Assembly (NCBI RefSeq): GCF_001644025.1
Contig: NZ_LUUK01000189.1
Location: forward strand, 1-63,853
Direction of reading: 5' to 3'
DNA: 63,853 nt
Source: Methylomonas koyamae
GTDB lineage: Bacteria; Pseudomonadota; Gammaproteobacteria; Methylococcales; Methylomonadaceae
In this document: positions 33,622 through 42,614 of the stretch, one piece after another
Position numbering within the stretch: position 1 is the stretch's first letter
How the letters are laid out: every line of letters starts with the position of its first letter
Notes under the pieces: generated by a model
Told to the model about the DNA's origin: nothing
What the model saw: the letters and a program-made list of their open reading frames with translations, nothing else
Databases searched by the model: none
Translations under genes and position numbers: made by a program

Positions 33622-33969
33622 TCAGGATTTAACCCGTTTCATCCTGATCGATACCAAGCCGCCGCCACGTTCCAATGTGTCTTGGTCGACGATTTTCCAG
33701 GCATCTTCCGAGCCGTCGGCTTTCTTGAATACCAAATACGACTGACTGCCTGATTCGCGAACGAAAATTTCGGCGAATTCGGTGCGTTCGCCGTTGGAAT
33801 CCAGGTAGTTTTTGCCAATGACCAAGGTTTGGTCGCCAATGATTTTCGCGACGGCGTCGATGAACTGGTTTTCCGAGCCGCCTTCGGCCCGGTATTCGCC
33901 TTCGTAACCGTGGCCGCAACCGACGAGTAGGGTTAACGCACCGGCCAACATGGCTGATTTGAATGTCAT
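33622..33969 (-). CDS. Small lipoprotein, unknown
   Basis: 115 residues with a lipoprotein signal ending in LLVGC (Cys18), so predicted to be anchored in the membrane. The rest is a beta-rich domain (EGEYRAEGGSENQF, then DQTLVIGKNYLDSNGE and ESGSQSYLVFKK). No family recognised with certainty. It converges on the TraR-like gene with a 13-base gap. Confidence 0.7.
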   Translation of the reverse strand: MTFKSAMLAGALTLLVGCGHGYEGEYRAEGGSENQFIDAVAKIIGDQTLVIGKNYLDSNGERTEFAEIFVRESGSQSYLVFKKADGSEDAWKIVDQDTLERGGGLVSIRMKRVKS

Positions 33970-34100
33970 TGTTGATCTCCTGAGTGTCGGTTTTAGCCGA
34001 TTATGCCCGAAGCAGGGCCGGCTGAATATCGCAAATCCTAATCTTGATTCCGGTCGTCGACGGTATAATCGGCGTTTTTTGCCGCTTGCGACCGTTGCCT

Positions 34101-35492
34101 ATGTCAAATGTAAACTCCGAAAAACTCTCCAGCGCCCGCTTCGCCGAAGCCACCGACGCCTTCGTCGAGGAATTCACCGCCTCGGTCGGTTTCGATCAAC
34201 GCATGGCCCTGCAGGATATTCAGGGTTCGTTGGCGCACGCGACGATGCTCCATAAGATTGGGATTTTGACCGAACAGGAGCTGGCCGACATCCGTAGTGG
34301 GCTGGCGCAAATTCGCGGTGAAATCGAACGCGGCGAGTTCGTCTGGTCGATAAAGCAGGAAGATGTTCACATGAATATCGAAGCGCGCTTGACCGACCTG
34401 ATCGGTATCGCCGGCAAAAAACTGCACACCGGACGTTCGCGTAACGATCAGGTCGCCACCGACATTCGTTTGTATTTGCGCGACGAAGTCGACGTCATTC
34501 TGGGGCAATTGCGGCGTCTGCAAACCGCGTTGCTGGATCTGGCAGAACGTGAGGCCGCGACGATCATGCCCGGTTTCACCCATTTGCAGGTGGCCCAGCC
34601 AGTGACCTTCGGCCACCATTTGATGGCCTGGTTCGAGATGCTGAGCCGCGACGCCGAGCGCTTCCAGGATTGCCGCAAGCGCATCAATGTGATGCCGCTG
34701 GGAGCGGCGGCGCTGGCCGGTACCAGTTATCCGCTGGATCGTTTCTTGACTGCGGAATTACTGGGTTTTTCCCGGCCGTCCAACAATTCGCTGGATTCGG
34801 TTAGCGATCGCGATTTCGCGATCGAGTTTACCGCCGCCGCCAGCCTAGTGATGTTGCATTTGTCCAGGTTTTCCGAAGAGCTGGTACTTTGGGCTAGTGC
34901 TCAGTTCGACTTCATCGATATTCCGGACGCCTTTTGCACGGGGTCGTCGATCATGCCGCAGAAGAAAAACCCGGACGTACCGGAGTTGGTGCGCGGCAAG
35001 TCCGGCCGGGTGGCCGGGCATTTAATGGCCTTGCTGATGTTGATGAAAAGCCAACCCCTGGCCTACAACAAGGACAATCAGGAAGACAAGGAGCCGTTAT
35101 TCGATACCGTCGATACCGTCGTCAACAGTCTACGGGCTTTTGCCGACATGATGCCGCGCGTCCAGGCCAAGCGTGAAAACATGTATCAGTCCGCCAAACG
35201 CGGGTTTGCGACTGCGACCGATTTAGCCGACTACTTGGTCCGTAAGGGCATGGCGTTCCGCGATGCGCACGAAGTGGTCGGTTTGGCGGTTCGCCTGGGT
35301 TTGCGGACCGGTCGGGATTTGTCGGAATTAACCCTGACCGAATTGCAAAGTTTCTCGGCAACCATTGCGGAAGATGTGTTCGATATCCTCGGCTTAGAAG
35401 GGTCGGTGGCTTTGCGCAAGCATATTGGCGGTACGGCACCGGAGACGGTGCGTCAGGCAATTTGTGACGCGCGCCGGCAAATCCTTAGTTAA
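34101..35492 (+). CDS. argH: Argininosuccinate lyase
   Basis: Last step of arginine synthesis, 463 residues. The fumarase/ASL signature [12 protein letters not shown] lies at about 281-292; [14 protein letters not shown] and the [13 protein letters not shown] block are typical. The ATG at 34101 gives the standard N-terminus; the frame upstream to 34044 is not part of the family. Unrelated to the genes on either side. Confidence 0.97.
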   Translation: MSNVNSEKLSSARFAEATDAFVEEFTASVGFDQRMALQDIQGSLAHATMLHKIGILTEQELADIRSGLAQIRGEIERGEFVWSIKQEDVHMNIEARLTDLIGIAGKKLHTGRSRNDQVATDIRLYLRDEVDVILGQLRRLQTALLDLAEREAATIMPGFTHLQVAQPVTFGHHLMAWFEMLSRDAERFQDCRKRINVMPLGAAALAGTSYPLDRFLTAELLGFSRPSNNSLDSVSDRDFAIEFTAAASLVMLHLSRFSEELVLWASAQFDFIDIPDAFCTGSSIMPQKKNPDVPELVRGKSGRVAGHLMALLMLMKSQPLAYNKDNQEDKEPLFDTVDTVVNSLRAFADMMPRVQAKRENMYQSAKRGFATATDLADYLVRKGMAFRDAHEVVGLAVRLGLRTGRDLSELTLTELQSFSATIAEDVFDILGLEGSVALRKHIGGTAPETVRQAICDARRQILS

Positions 35493-35553
35493 ATCGCGGT
35501 AATTATCTGATTCGCTGCTACCCTTTCGAACGGTCTTGGTTCGGAGGGTGGCA

Positions 35554-36240
35554 ATGCTTCAAAGCGATTTTGGTTTAGAAACCGCTCGGACGGTCATAGC
35601 GGCGGAGTCCGAGTTCTGGTCCGATGCTCGCTTGGCGGCGTTTGGCATCGATCCGGACGGCGAGCAGGCCTTGAATGTCCTGGTCTTCGCGGTCCGCAAA
35701 CAACCCGCCGATCTGCTTGGCCATTTGCGGCGTATTTATCGCTGTTACCGTAGCGACTTATCCGAGCAGCTATTTGCCGCATTGCTCGATTTAACGATTA
35801 TCTTGGGCGGACGCGGTTCCGCGTTACGCGCCCGATTGCTCGCCGCCTGTCGCGGTAAATTGAGTGCCGCCCAAGCGGCGGCTTTACTCAAGCCCGGTAC
35901 GCGCGTGGCGAATCGTTACACGTTATTTACCGACGGTATGTTGGGAAGCTCGGACTTGGTTCAACAGGTCCGGAGAACCGACACTCAATACGACTATCTG
36001 GCACTGGCTAACGATTTCATCGAGTACAGCCAATTGAGCCAGGCGATCGAGGCGTTGGAAACCGGATTGATTCAACAACCCGAACGCGAGGACTTGCAGA
36101 ACTCGCTGTTGGAGTTATATCGCTCTACCAAAAATGCTGAACGCTTTCGCCGGCAATACCGAGCATTGAGCGACGCCGGCGTGGCTCTTGTGGACGGCTG
36201 GCGCCAAGTTGCGGTTTACTTTGACGGAATCAGCTCATGA
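35554..36240 (+). CDS. Helical-repeat protein (FimV/TPR-like), first gene of the roadblock-GTPase operon
   Basis: 228 residues, predicted all-helical and cytoplasmic. The segment about 148-205 (YDYLALANDFIEYSQLSQAI, then LIQQPEREDLQNSLLELY) resembles a TPR pair of the FimV C-terminal type. The N-terminal 140 residues also look helical, with no recognised domain. CGGAGGG lies 5 bases before the ATG. Its stop overlaps the next start (ATGA), and the following six genes are closely spaced, so it begins a seven-gene operon. Possible scaffold; this is inference. Confidence 0.7.
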   Translation: MLQSDFGLETARTVIAAESEFWSDARLAAFGIDPDGEQALNVLVFAVRKQPADLLGHLRRIYRCYRSDLSEQLFAALLDLTIILGGRGSALRARLLAACRGKLSAAQAAALLKPGTRVANRYTLFTDGMLGSSDLVQQVRRTDTQYDYLALANDFIEYSQLSQAIEALETGLIQQPEREDLQNSLLELYRSTKNAERFRRQYRALSDAGVALVDGWRQVAVYFDGISS

Positions 36241-37412
36241 CACTTCACGTGCCCCCGGCCTTGCGGGCCGCGTTATTCGCGATGGACGGCCGGACCGGCA
36301 AAACCATGGCCATGTATTTGAAAGGACCTTGCCGCGGAGTAGCGGTCGTCGTCAACGAAGACGAAGCGGATCTGGACCTGATCGATGCCGACCACGCCAA
36401 GGCGGCCGATATCATTAAAGCCCGGCGCGCCGCCAATCCTGGTAGACCGTTAGTATTGTTGTCGCTCTATGACCTGCGGGTTGAAAACGCGTTTTTCGTT
36501 AAGAAGCCGGTCAATGCTCAACAAATGCTGTCGGTGTTCGCGCAAGTGCGGGATGTTTTGGCGGCTCGAAAGGTCGCCGAAAAACTCCGTCACCCCGCCA
36601 GCCGCGGATCGGAAGCCGAGCATGCGTCTGAATCGGTATCGTCCGGACAACCTCGCCCGGAGCGATTGAAATCCAGCAAACACCGGACTGCGGCGCAACT
36701 GAGCGATAGCGGGTTCCGCACCTTCCTCGGCACATTGGCCGATATCGATTTCGACGACCCTGCTCAATGGCGCACCGCGTATTTTGATCCGAGACATTAT
36801 TTCCTGGGCTTTGTGCAATCGGCATTCAAGACCGCCCGCTTGCAGCATAAGGCACTACGGCTGAACTCGATCTGGAAGCCGTTGTTGATTTTTCCCGAGT
36901 CCGAGGAAATCTGGTTGGATGCCGATGACAAGCAATTGCGGGCATTCGCCGGGGTGGTGCTGAACCGGGCCTCGGCGGGGAACATGACATTGTCGGTATT
37001 CGATTTGACCGACCCGGCGCCCCGCGACGCTGAAAAACATCAGGACATGTCGGCTTTTCTTTGGAAACTGGCGATTTGGACCTCCAAGGGCCGATTTCCG
37101 ATCGGAATCGATATTTACAAGCCGGTATATCTGGACCGCTGGCCTAACTTTACCCGCTTGGTGATTACCCCGGAAGCTTTGCGGATCGCGGCCTTGTTGA
37201 TTCAGCAACCGCGCACGCCGTTGGAAATCGCCGAAGTGCTGCGGATCAAGATGCAATACGTCTTTGTGTTCGTCAGTGCCTGTCATACGCTGGGCTTGTT
37301 GCGCCAATCCGAACGCCAAGCCGACGCGGTGGTCGCCCAACCGGCCCCAAGACCGGCCAAAAACCAAGGTCTGTTGAGCAAGATTCTTGGGAAGTTGCGC
37401 GGCGAGCAATAA
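36237..37412 (+). CDS. Receiver-like protein with C-terminal HTH-like region
   Basis: 391 residues. Residues about 30-120 resemble a receiver fold: VAVVVNEDEADLDLIDADHA, then PLVLLSLYDLR and the FFVKKPVNAQQML block, which matches the switch-lysine loop. The usual acceptor aspartate is replaced or displaced, so it may not be phosphorylated. The middle (about 150-300) is of unknown fold. Residues about 315-365 (ALRIAALLIQQPRTPLEIAE, then LGLLRQSE) look like a winged-helix segment, and the tail GLLSKILGKLRGE is an amphipathic helix. The ATGA overlap with the first gene couples their translation. Confidence 0.65.
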   Translation: MTLHVPPALRAALFAMDGRTGKTMAMYLKGPCRGVAVVVNEDEADLDLIDADHAKAADIIKARRAANPGRPLVLLSLYDLRVENAFFVKKPVNAQQMLSVFAQVRDVLAARKVAEKLRHPASRGSEAEHASESVSSGQPRPERLKSSKHRTAAQLSDSGFRTFLGTLADIDFDDPAQWRTAYFDPRHYFLGFVQSAFKTARLQHKALRLNSIWKPLLIFPESEEIWLDADDKQLRAFAGVVLNRASAGNMTLSVFDLTDPAPRDAEKHQDMSAFLWKLAIWTSKGRFPIGIDIYKPVYLDRWPNFTRLVITPEALRIAALLIQQPRTPLEIAEVLRIKMQYVFVFVSACHTLGLLRQSERQADAVVAQPAPRPAKNQGLLSKILGKLRGEQ

Positions 37413-37427
37413 CGATAAGGAACCACG

Positions 37428-37964
37428 ATGAGTCAATACAAAATCATATTCACCGGCCCAGTCGGTGCCGGCAAGACTACCGCTATACATTCGATCAGCG
37501 ATCTGCCGCCGGTCAAGACCGATGCCGCCGCTAGCGATATGACTAAGAACCGCAAGGAATCGACGACCGTGGCCATGGATTACGGCGTGATGAATTTACC
37601 CGGCGGCGAAAAGATCCACTTGTACGGAACACCGGGCCAAGAGCGCTTCGATTTCATGTGGGAGATTCTGACCGTCGGCGGTATCGGCTTGGTCTTGCTG
37701 CTCGACAACACCAGGGCCGATCCGTTTCAAGACATGAAATTCTTTCTGGATGCCTTCGGTAAATTTATCGATACCACCGGCGTGGCCATAGGCGTCACCC
37801 AAATGGATTTGAGCAGCACGCCGGCGATAGACGACTACCATCGACAGTTGCAAACCTTGGGTTTGAATCCGCCGGTATTTGCCGTCGACGCTCGCGAGCG
37901 GGCCGATGTCTCGCTGTTGGTCCAGTCCTTGTTGTACTCGCTCGATCCTGGTTTGGTGGGCTGA
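37428..37964 (+). CDS. Small Ras-like GTPase (Mgl-like, COG2229 type)
   Basis: 178 residues. P-loop GPVGAGKT at 10-17; switch I region with ESTTVAMDYG (45-53); G3 written as YGTPGQERF (66-74), where Gly67 stands in the place of the usual DxxG aspartate, as is common in this family and in MglA; and TQMD at 124-127 in the N/TKxD place, with Gln for Lys. The protein should bind GTP, but guanine specificity may be relaxed. Preceded by AAGGA. In bacteria such GTPases work with roadblock proteins, two of which follow directly. Confidence 0.85.
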   Translation: MSQYKIIFTGPVGAGKTTAIHSISDLPPVKTDAAASDMTKNRKESTTVAMDYGVMNLPGGEKIHLYGTPGQERFDFMWEILTVGGIGLVLLLDNTRADPFQDMKFFLDAFGKFIDTTGVAIGVTQMDLSSTPAIDDYHRQLQTLGLNPPVFAVDARERADVSLLVQSLLYSLDPGLVG

Positions 37965-37968
37965 AGTC

Positions 37969-38604
37969 ATGGCCGGTTACGAACTAAAACAAGGTTTGTA
38001 TTTATATCCGACGCCCGCCGGCGCTTATTACGCGATCGCCAGTCCCGCCGAAGATAAGCCGCGTCGCTTTCTGAATCAGTTGTTGAAGCTGGAACAAACG
38101 CCGGAATTGACCGAAGGTCGCTTAATGGCCTTGATGGAAACCGACGAAACCGAAAAAGCCATGCAATTGTTGTCGTATTGCCAAAAACTTGGTTGGGTTC
38201 AAGGTCTGGACGCGCCGATAACGGCGCCGCAAGGGGCTTTGGAGGATATTCTGCCGGCGATGTTGGGCTTGATCGCCGAGTCCGGAAAAGTCTTGCTCGC
38301 CGACGATCAAGGTTTTTACTTGGCTTGCAGCGGATTCGCGCATGAGGTCGCCGAAGAGTTATCGGCACTGAGCGCGGAATTGGCGACAGTGCATAAGCGC
38401 CGGTCCGGTCTACTGGTTAATAACCTGGGAATCGCCAGCCACGCCTTGGCGATCGTCGATCCGTTCGGGAATAGCCAAATTGGCTTTTGGCCGATGTTCG
38501 TCGGCAAGCACCGCTTTGTGTTGGCGATCAGCGGCGTGCCGCATTTCAATCACGCCGAGTTCGTCTCGTTGGCGTGGGCATTGATTACTCGCTATCTGAA
38601 ATGA
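37969..38604 (+). CDS. Roadblock-like partner protein
   Basis: 211 residues in two parts. The first (about 1-75) is a small alpha/beta region with YELKQGLYLYPTPAGAYYAI. The second (about 85-205) has the beta-helix-beta pattern of a Roadblock/LC7 domain: DILPAMLGLIAESGKVLLADDQGFYLAC, then LGIASHALAIVDPFGNSQIG and HRFVLAISG. Assignment is by pattern, not by strong motif. It starts five bases after the GTPase stop. Confidence 0.6.
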   Translation: MAGYELKQGLYLYPTPAGAYYAIASPAEDKPRRFLNQLLKLEQTPELTEGRLMALMETDETEKAMQLLSYCQKLGWVQGLDAPITAPQGALEDILPAMLGLIAESGKVLLADDQGFYLACSGFAHEVAEELSALSAELATVHKRRSGLLVNNLGIASHALAIVDPFGNSQIGFWPMFVGKHRFVLAISGVPHFNHAEFVSLAWALITRYLK

Positions 38605-38659
38605 CCGGCGGCAAACCGGCGGTTTTAATTTATCACCTGAAAACAGAGGAAACCACACT

Positions 38660-39022
38660 ATGAGAGCAGACATGTTGACCTCGGTCTTGACCGAGCTGAA
38701 CGGCACTTCGGCGGACATCGAAGCGTCCGGAGTGATCTCCACCGATGGTTTGATGATGGCCTCGGTATTGCCTGCCAGCATGGACGAGGACCGGGTTGGC
38801 GCCATGAGCGCGGCGATGTTGTCGTTGGGTGACCGCACCGCGCAGGAGTTGAGTCGCGGCGGCCTGGAGCAAGTGTTGATTAAGGGCGACAAGGGCTACG
38901 TGCTAATGACTTACGCCGGGCGCGAGGCGGTTTTGACGGTGCTGGCCAAGCCTAACGCCAAGTTGGGTTTGATATTTCTGGACGTCAAACGGGCGGCCGA
39001 GAGCATCGCCGAAATGTTGTAA
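38660..39022 (+). CDS. Roadblock/LC7-domain protein (MglB-like)
   Basis: 120 residues that are essentially a single Roadblock/LC7 domain: MLTSVLTELNGTSADIEASGVISTDG, the helix AMSAAMLSLGDRTAQEL, then QVLIKGDKGYVLMTYAG and AVLTVLAKPNAKLGLIFL. This resembles MglB, which acts as a GTPase-activating protein for MglA. AGAGGAAA precedes the ATG by 8 bases. It is the natural candidate regulator of the GTPase two genes upstream. Confidence 0.85.
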   Translation: MRADMLTSVLTELNGTSADIEASGVISTDGLMMASVLPASMDEDRVGAMSAAMLSLGDRTAQELSRGGLEQVLIKGDKGYVLMTYAGREAVLTVLAKPNAKLGLIFLDVKRAAESIAEML

Positions 39023-39049
39023 TTCCCTCAAACGCTAGTGGAGCGCATC

Positions 39050-39526
39050 ATGATTGCTGATATGAAGCCCGAGGATATCGTAGGCGACTTCAAGGAGACG
39101 ACGCTGACCTATTTTGACGGAAGCAGCCGTAAAGTACTGTATACCGAACTGGAAACCCCGTATCCGGACGGCAAACTGATTGTTTCGACGACGACGCCGG
39201 ACGGCATCATTCGCCACGCCAACCAAGCCTTTATCGACATGTCAGGCTACGCCGTGCAAGAGTTGATCGGGATGCCGCACAGTGTGCTAAGACATCCCGA
39301 TATGCCCGCCGCCGCGTTTAAGGACTTGTGGGACACCGTCGGGCGCGGCGAAAAATGGCAGGGTTACGTGAAGAATTTGCGCAAGGACGGCGGCTATTAT
39401 TGGGTTAAGGCGACCGTCATTCCCAACGTCCGCAACGGTCAGGTGGTCGGGTATACCTCGGTCAGGCGTAAGCCCTCGCGCCGCAAGATCGAAGACAGCA
39501 TCCAACTCTATTCGACGCTAATCTGA
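39050..39526 (+). CDS. Aer-like PAS domain protein
   Basis: 158 residues; a PAS domain (about 42-140) with only short flanks. The block GMPHSVLRHPDMPAAAF (75-90) and WQGYVKNLRKDGGYYWV closely resemble the FAD-binding PAS of the aerotaxis receptor Aer. There is no membrane helix, HAMP, kinase or methyl-accepting region, so any signal must pass by protein contact. If it binds FAD, it would report redox state or oxygen. ATG 39050 has GGAGCG ahead; GTG 39038 is the alternative. Confidence 0.85.
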   Translation: MIADMKPEDIVGDFKETTLTYFDGSSRKVLYTELETPYPDGKLIVSTTTPDGIIRHANQAFIDMSGYAVQELIGMPHSVLRHPDMPAAAFKDLWDTVGRGEKWQGYVKNLRKDGGYYWVKATVIPNVRNGQVVGYTSVRRKPSRRKIEDSIQLYSTLI

Positions 39527-39541
39527 GCAGGGGAACGCGTT

Positions 39542-40288
39542 ATGACTTATTTGTTTACCGTTAGTCCCGATTTTGCGCCGGATCGTTTGTCCGGATGGTA
39601 TATCTTCAATACGTGGCTGCAAAAACACACCGCCGCCGCGATCCATTTGGAGATGTACGACCATTATCATCGCTTGCACCAAGCTATCGCGGCCGATGGG
39701 GTGGACTTGATCTATGCCAATCCGTTCGACGCGGCGATGCTGGTCCGGGAGAAAGGCTTTCTACCCCTGGTCAAGCCGGTGGGCTTGTCGGATGAGGCGG
39801 TGATCGCGGTCAACGCCGACAGCCCGATTCAGGACGTAGCGGATCTGACGCCGGGTATCCGCGTCGCCCACACCGAAGATCCGGACGTGCGGTTGATGGG
39901 CATGATCATGTTGGAACCGGCCGATCTGGACCGCGGCAACATTCAAGCATTGCTATCCGACAATTACGTGTTGGTCGCCAAGCACCTGCTAAAGGGCGAA
40001 GCCGATGTCGGCATTTTCTTGGCCGAAGCCTTCGACAACTTATCCGGCATGATCAAAAAACAACTACGGGTGTTGGTGCGTAGTCAGATCAGCGTCATCA
40101 ACCACGCACTGCTGGTTGGCCCGCGTCTGGCCGAGCGGCGCCAGGAGATTCGCGATCTGTTGGTGCGGATGGCCGAGGAAGACAAGGGCCCCGGCGTACT
40201 GGAAAGCCTAGGATTTTCCGGTTGGCAAGCTCTGGAGGACGAAGACATGGAGTTCATGATCGATTTGATGGAGACGTTGAATACTTGA
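39542..40288 (+). CDS. PhnD/SsuA-like binding protein without signal peptide
   Basis: 248 residues that look like a phosphonate/phosphite-type periplasmic binding protein: YANPFDAAML, LVKPVGLSDEAVIAVNADSP, LTPGIRVAHTEDPDV, then a lobe-2 block KHLLKGEADVGIFLAEAFD. It begins directly in the domain (MTYLFTVSPDF), with no signal peptide or lipobox, and no transporter genes are near, so it is probably a cytoplasmic ligand sensor. Last gene of the roadblock-GTPase operon; convergent with hypF across 13 bases. Confidence 0.75.
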   Translation: MTYLFTVSPDFAPDRLSGWYIFNTWLQKHTAAAIHLEMYDHYHRLHQAIAADGVDLIYANPFDAAMLVREKGFLPLVKPVGLSDEAVIAVNADSPIQDVADLTPGIRVAHTEDPDVRLMGMIMLEPADLDRGNIQALLSDNYVLVAKHLLKGEADVGIFLAEAFDNLSGMIKKQLRVLVRSQISVINHALLVGPRLAERRQEIRDLLVRMAEEDKGPGVLESLGFSGWQALEDEDMEFMIDLMETLNT

Positions 40289-40301
40289 GCCTTCGTTCGG
40301 G

Positions 40302-42614
40302 TCATCGCGCTGCCGCCGCCGCCGCGATGACCGCCTGACCCAGCGCTAGACCACCGTCGTTGGCCGGATAGGCGCGCGGTGCCAACACCTGAAAGCCGGC
40401 GGTTCTCAACTTCGCCGATAGACCTTCCAATAGCAAACGATTCTGAAACACGCCGCCGCTCAGCACCACGGTATCCGCCGGGTGGGTTGTTGCCAACGTA
40501 GATAAGATTGCCGATGCGGCGTCGATCAATGTGTGATGAATGCGGGCCGCCACGCGGGCTAGATCGGTACCGTCGCGTAAATCGGTTAGTACCGCCAGCC
40601 ACAACCCGCGCCAACTGAGTACCCGACTCTCGCCGGTTTGGGCCAAAGTCCAAGCATCCGGATAAGCTCGCTCGCCGAAAAATGCCGGGCCGGCCAAGGT
40701 CTCCAATGCGATTGCCGCTTGGCCCTCGTAATCGGCGAACTCGGCGTGAAGGCCAAGTGCGGCTGCAAACGCGTCGAACCATCGCCCGCACGATGAAGCC
40801 GGTGGCGAGTTCAAGCCTTTTGCGATCATCGCGTCCAAAGTTGCCAACGGCTTGCGATTCAGCAATTGCACGATATCCAGACCGCCGTATTCGGCGATCA
40901 GGTCGGGCCAAGCGAAATAGTGCGCGAGCTGAGCGTATGCGTTTCGCCACGGTTCCCGAATCGCCTGCGTGCCGCCGGGCAGGGCGATCGCTTCAAAATG
41001 CGCGAGACGCCGGCAAGTCCGGTAGCCTCCCCAGAAAAATTCGCCGCCCCATAGACTGCCTTCGTCACCCAGACCCAGGCCGTCGAATATCGCCGCCAGC
41101 ACCGGCGGCCCGGTCAATGGCGCGGCGTGCTCGGCCAGACAAGCGGCCAGATGGGCGTGGTGATGCTGGACTTCGTTCAGCTCGGCGGGTAGCGCGGCGG
41201 CAAGCTCTCGGCCGTGAGCACTGGACAGATAGCCGGGATGGCGGTCGATCGCGATCCGTGTCGGCGTGCAGCCGTGCAGCTGCCGGTATAGATCAATCGT
41301 TTGCCGGTAATCACGCTGCGCCGCCGTATTTTCCAGATCGCCGATATGCTGCGAGACGATGGCTTGACCCCGCCGAATCAGGCAAAAACTGTTTTTCAAT
41401 TCGGCGCCCATTGCCAGAACGCCGTCCGCCTGCTCGAAGCCGACGGGAAGAATCAACGCTTGCGGGCTGTAGCCGCGCGCCCGCCGCAACAAGCGAATTT
41501 CGCCGTCCACTAGCCGCGCCACCGAATCATCCAAGCGATTCACGATATCGCGGTCGTGCATCAGCCACAGGTCGGCGATGTCGGTTAATTCGGCGCGGGC
41601 CGCCGCGTTGTCTATGCATTGCGGTTCGTCGCTAACATTACCGGACGTCAGCACGATGGGCGTGTTCAGCACGGCCATCAACAAATGATGTAGTGGCGTG
41701 TAGGGCAGCAAGAAGCCCAGTTTATCGTCGCCGGGGGCGAGTTCAGGTGCCAGCCCGGCGCCGGCTGCCGTTAGCACCATGATGGGCGCGGCCGGGGATT
41801 GCAGCGCGGCGCTTTCCAATGAGGAACACTCGGCGTAGCGGCGCAACATCGTCTCACTACCGGCCATCAACGCAAACGGCTTAGCGTAGCGGCGCTTGCG
41901 CTGGCGTAATCGGCGCACCGTCTCGGCATTGGCGGCATCGCAAGCCAAATGAAATCCGCCCAAGCCTTTGATCGCGACGATCCGTCCGGCGCGGATCGCG
42001 GCGGCGGCCTGATCGATAGGATCTCCGGGGAGGAGGCCTTTGCCGTCTTCCAGCCATAATCTGGGGCCGCATACCGGACAGCAATTGGCTTGAGCGTGAA
42101 AGCGCCGGTCGGCCGGGTCTTGATATTCGCTTAGGCATTCCGGGCACATCGCGAAACCGGCCATGCTGGTATGGCGCCTGTCGTAAGGTACGCGGCGGAC
42201 GATGGATAAACGCGGACCGCAATGCGTGCAGTTGGTGAAAGGATAGCGATAGCGGCGGTTGCCGGGATCGGCAATGTCTGCCAGACAAGCCGGGCAAGTG
42301 GCGGCATCGGCCGCGATGACGGTATCGGCCGCGCGGCCGCCGGCGCTGGCGACGATGAGGAACTCGTCCGGCGCGCTGCCGAGCAGTTCGGCGCTTTCCA
42401 GCGCGTCCAATCGGGCCAGCGGCGGCAGGTGCTTGGGAATCGCCTCCGCGAACTCCGCCAACACGCTTGCAGGGCCGTAGGCGTGAATCATCACGCCTTC
42501 CTGATCGTTCCAGACCGAACCGGTCAAATGGTATGTTTTGGCCAGATGCCAGATCGTCGGTCGAAAACCGACGCCCTGCACCACGCCGCGCGCCCGGATC
42601 GCCAGGCCGGGCAT
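40302..42614 (-). CDS. hypF: Carbamoyltransferase HypF
   Basis: Makes the thiocyanate precursor for the CN ligands of the [NiFe] site, transferring carbamoyl to the HypE C-terminal cysteine. 770 residues: acylphosphatase domain (GVVQGVGFRP near 8-17), two zinc fingers (CPACLADI and CTHCGP; CPECLSEY and CCPVCGP), a YrdC-like domain (about 190-370), and a Kae1-like domain with VQHHHAHLAACLAEH. The ATG at 42614 overlaps the hypE stop (TGATG). Confidence 0.96.
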   Translation of the reverse strand: MPGLAIRARGVVQGVGFRPTIWHLAKTYHLTGSVWNDQEGVMIHAYGPASVLAEFAEAIPKHLPPLARLDALESAELLGSAPDEFLIVASAGGRAADTVIAADAATCPACLADIADPGNRRYRYPFTNCTHCGPRLSIVRRVPYDRRHTSMAGFAMCPECLSEYQDPADRRFHAQANCCPVCGPRLWLEDGKGLLPGDPIDQAAAAIRAGRIVAIKGLGGFHLACDAANAETVRRLRQRKRRYAKPFALMAGSETMLRRYAECSSLESAALQSPAAPIMVLTAAGAGLAPELAPGDDKLGFLLPYTPLHHLLMAVLNTPIVLTSGNVSDEPQCIDNAAARAELTDIADLWLMHDRDIVNRLDDSVARLVDGEIRLLRRARGYSPQALILPVGFEQADGVLAMGAELKNSFCLIRRGQAIVSQHIGDLENTAAQRDYRQTIDLYRQLHGCTPTRIAIDRHPGYLSSAHGRELAAALPAELNEVQHHHAHLAACLAEHAAPLTGPPVLAAIFDGLGLGDEGSLWGGEFFWGGYRTCRRLAHFEAIALPGGTQAIREPWRNAYAQLAHYFAWPDLIAEYGGLDIVQLLNRKPLATLDAMIAKGLNSPPASSCGRWFDAFAAALGLHAEFADYEGQAAIALETLAGPAFFGERAYPDAWTLAQTGESRVLSWRGLWLAVLTDLRDGTDLARVAARIHHTLIDAASAILSTLATTHPADTVVLSGGVFQNRLLLEGLSAKLRTAGFQVLAPRAYPANDGGLALGQAVIAAAAAAR

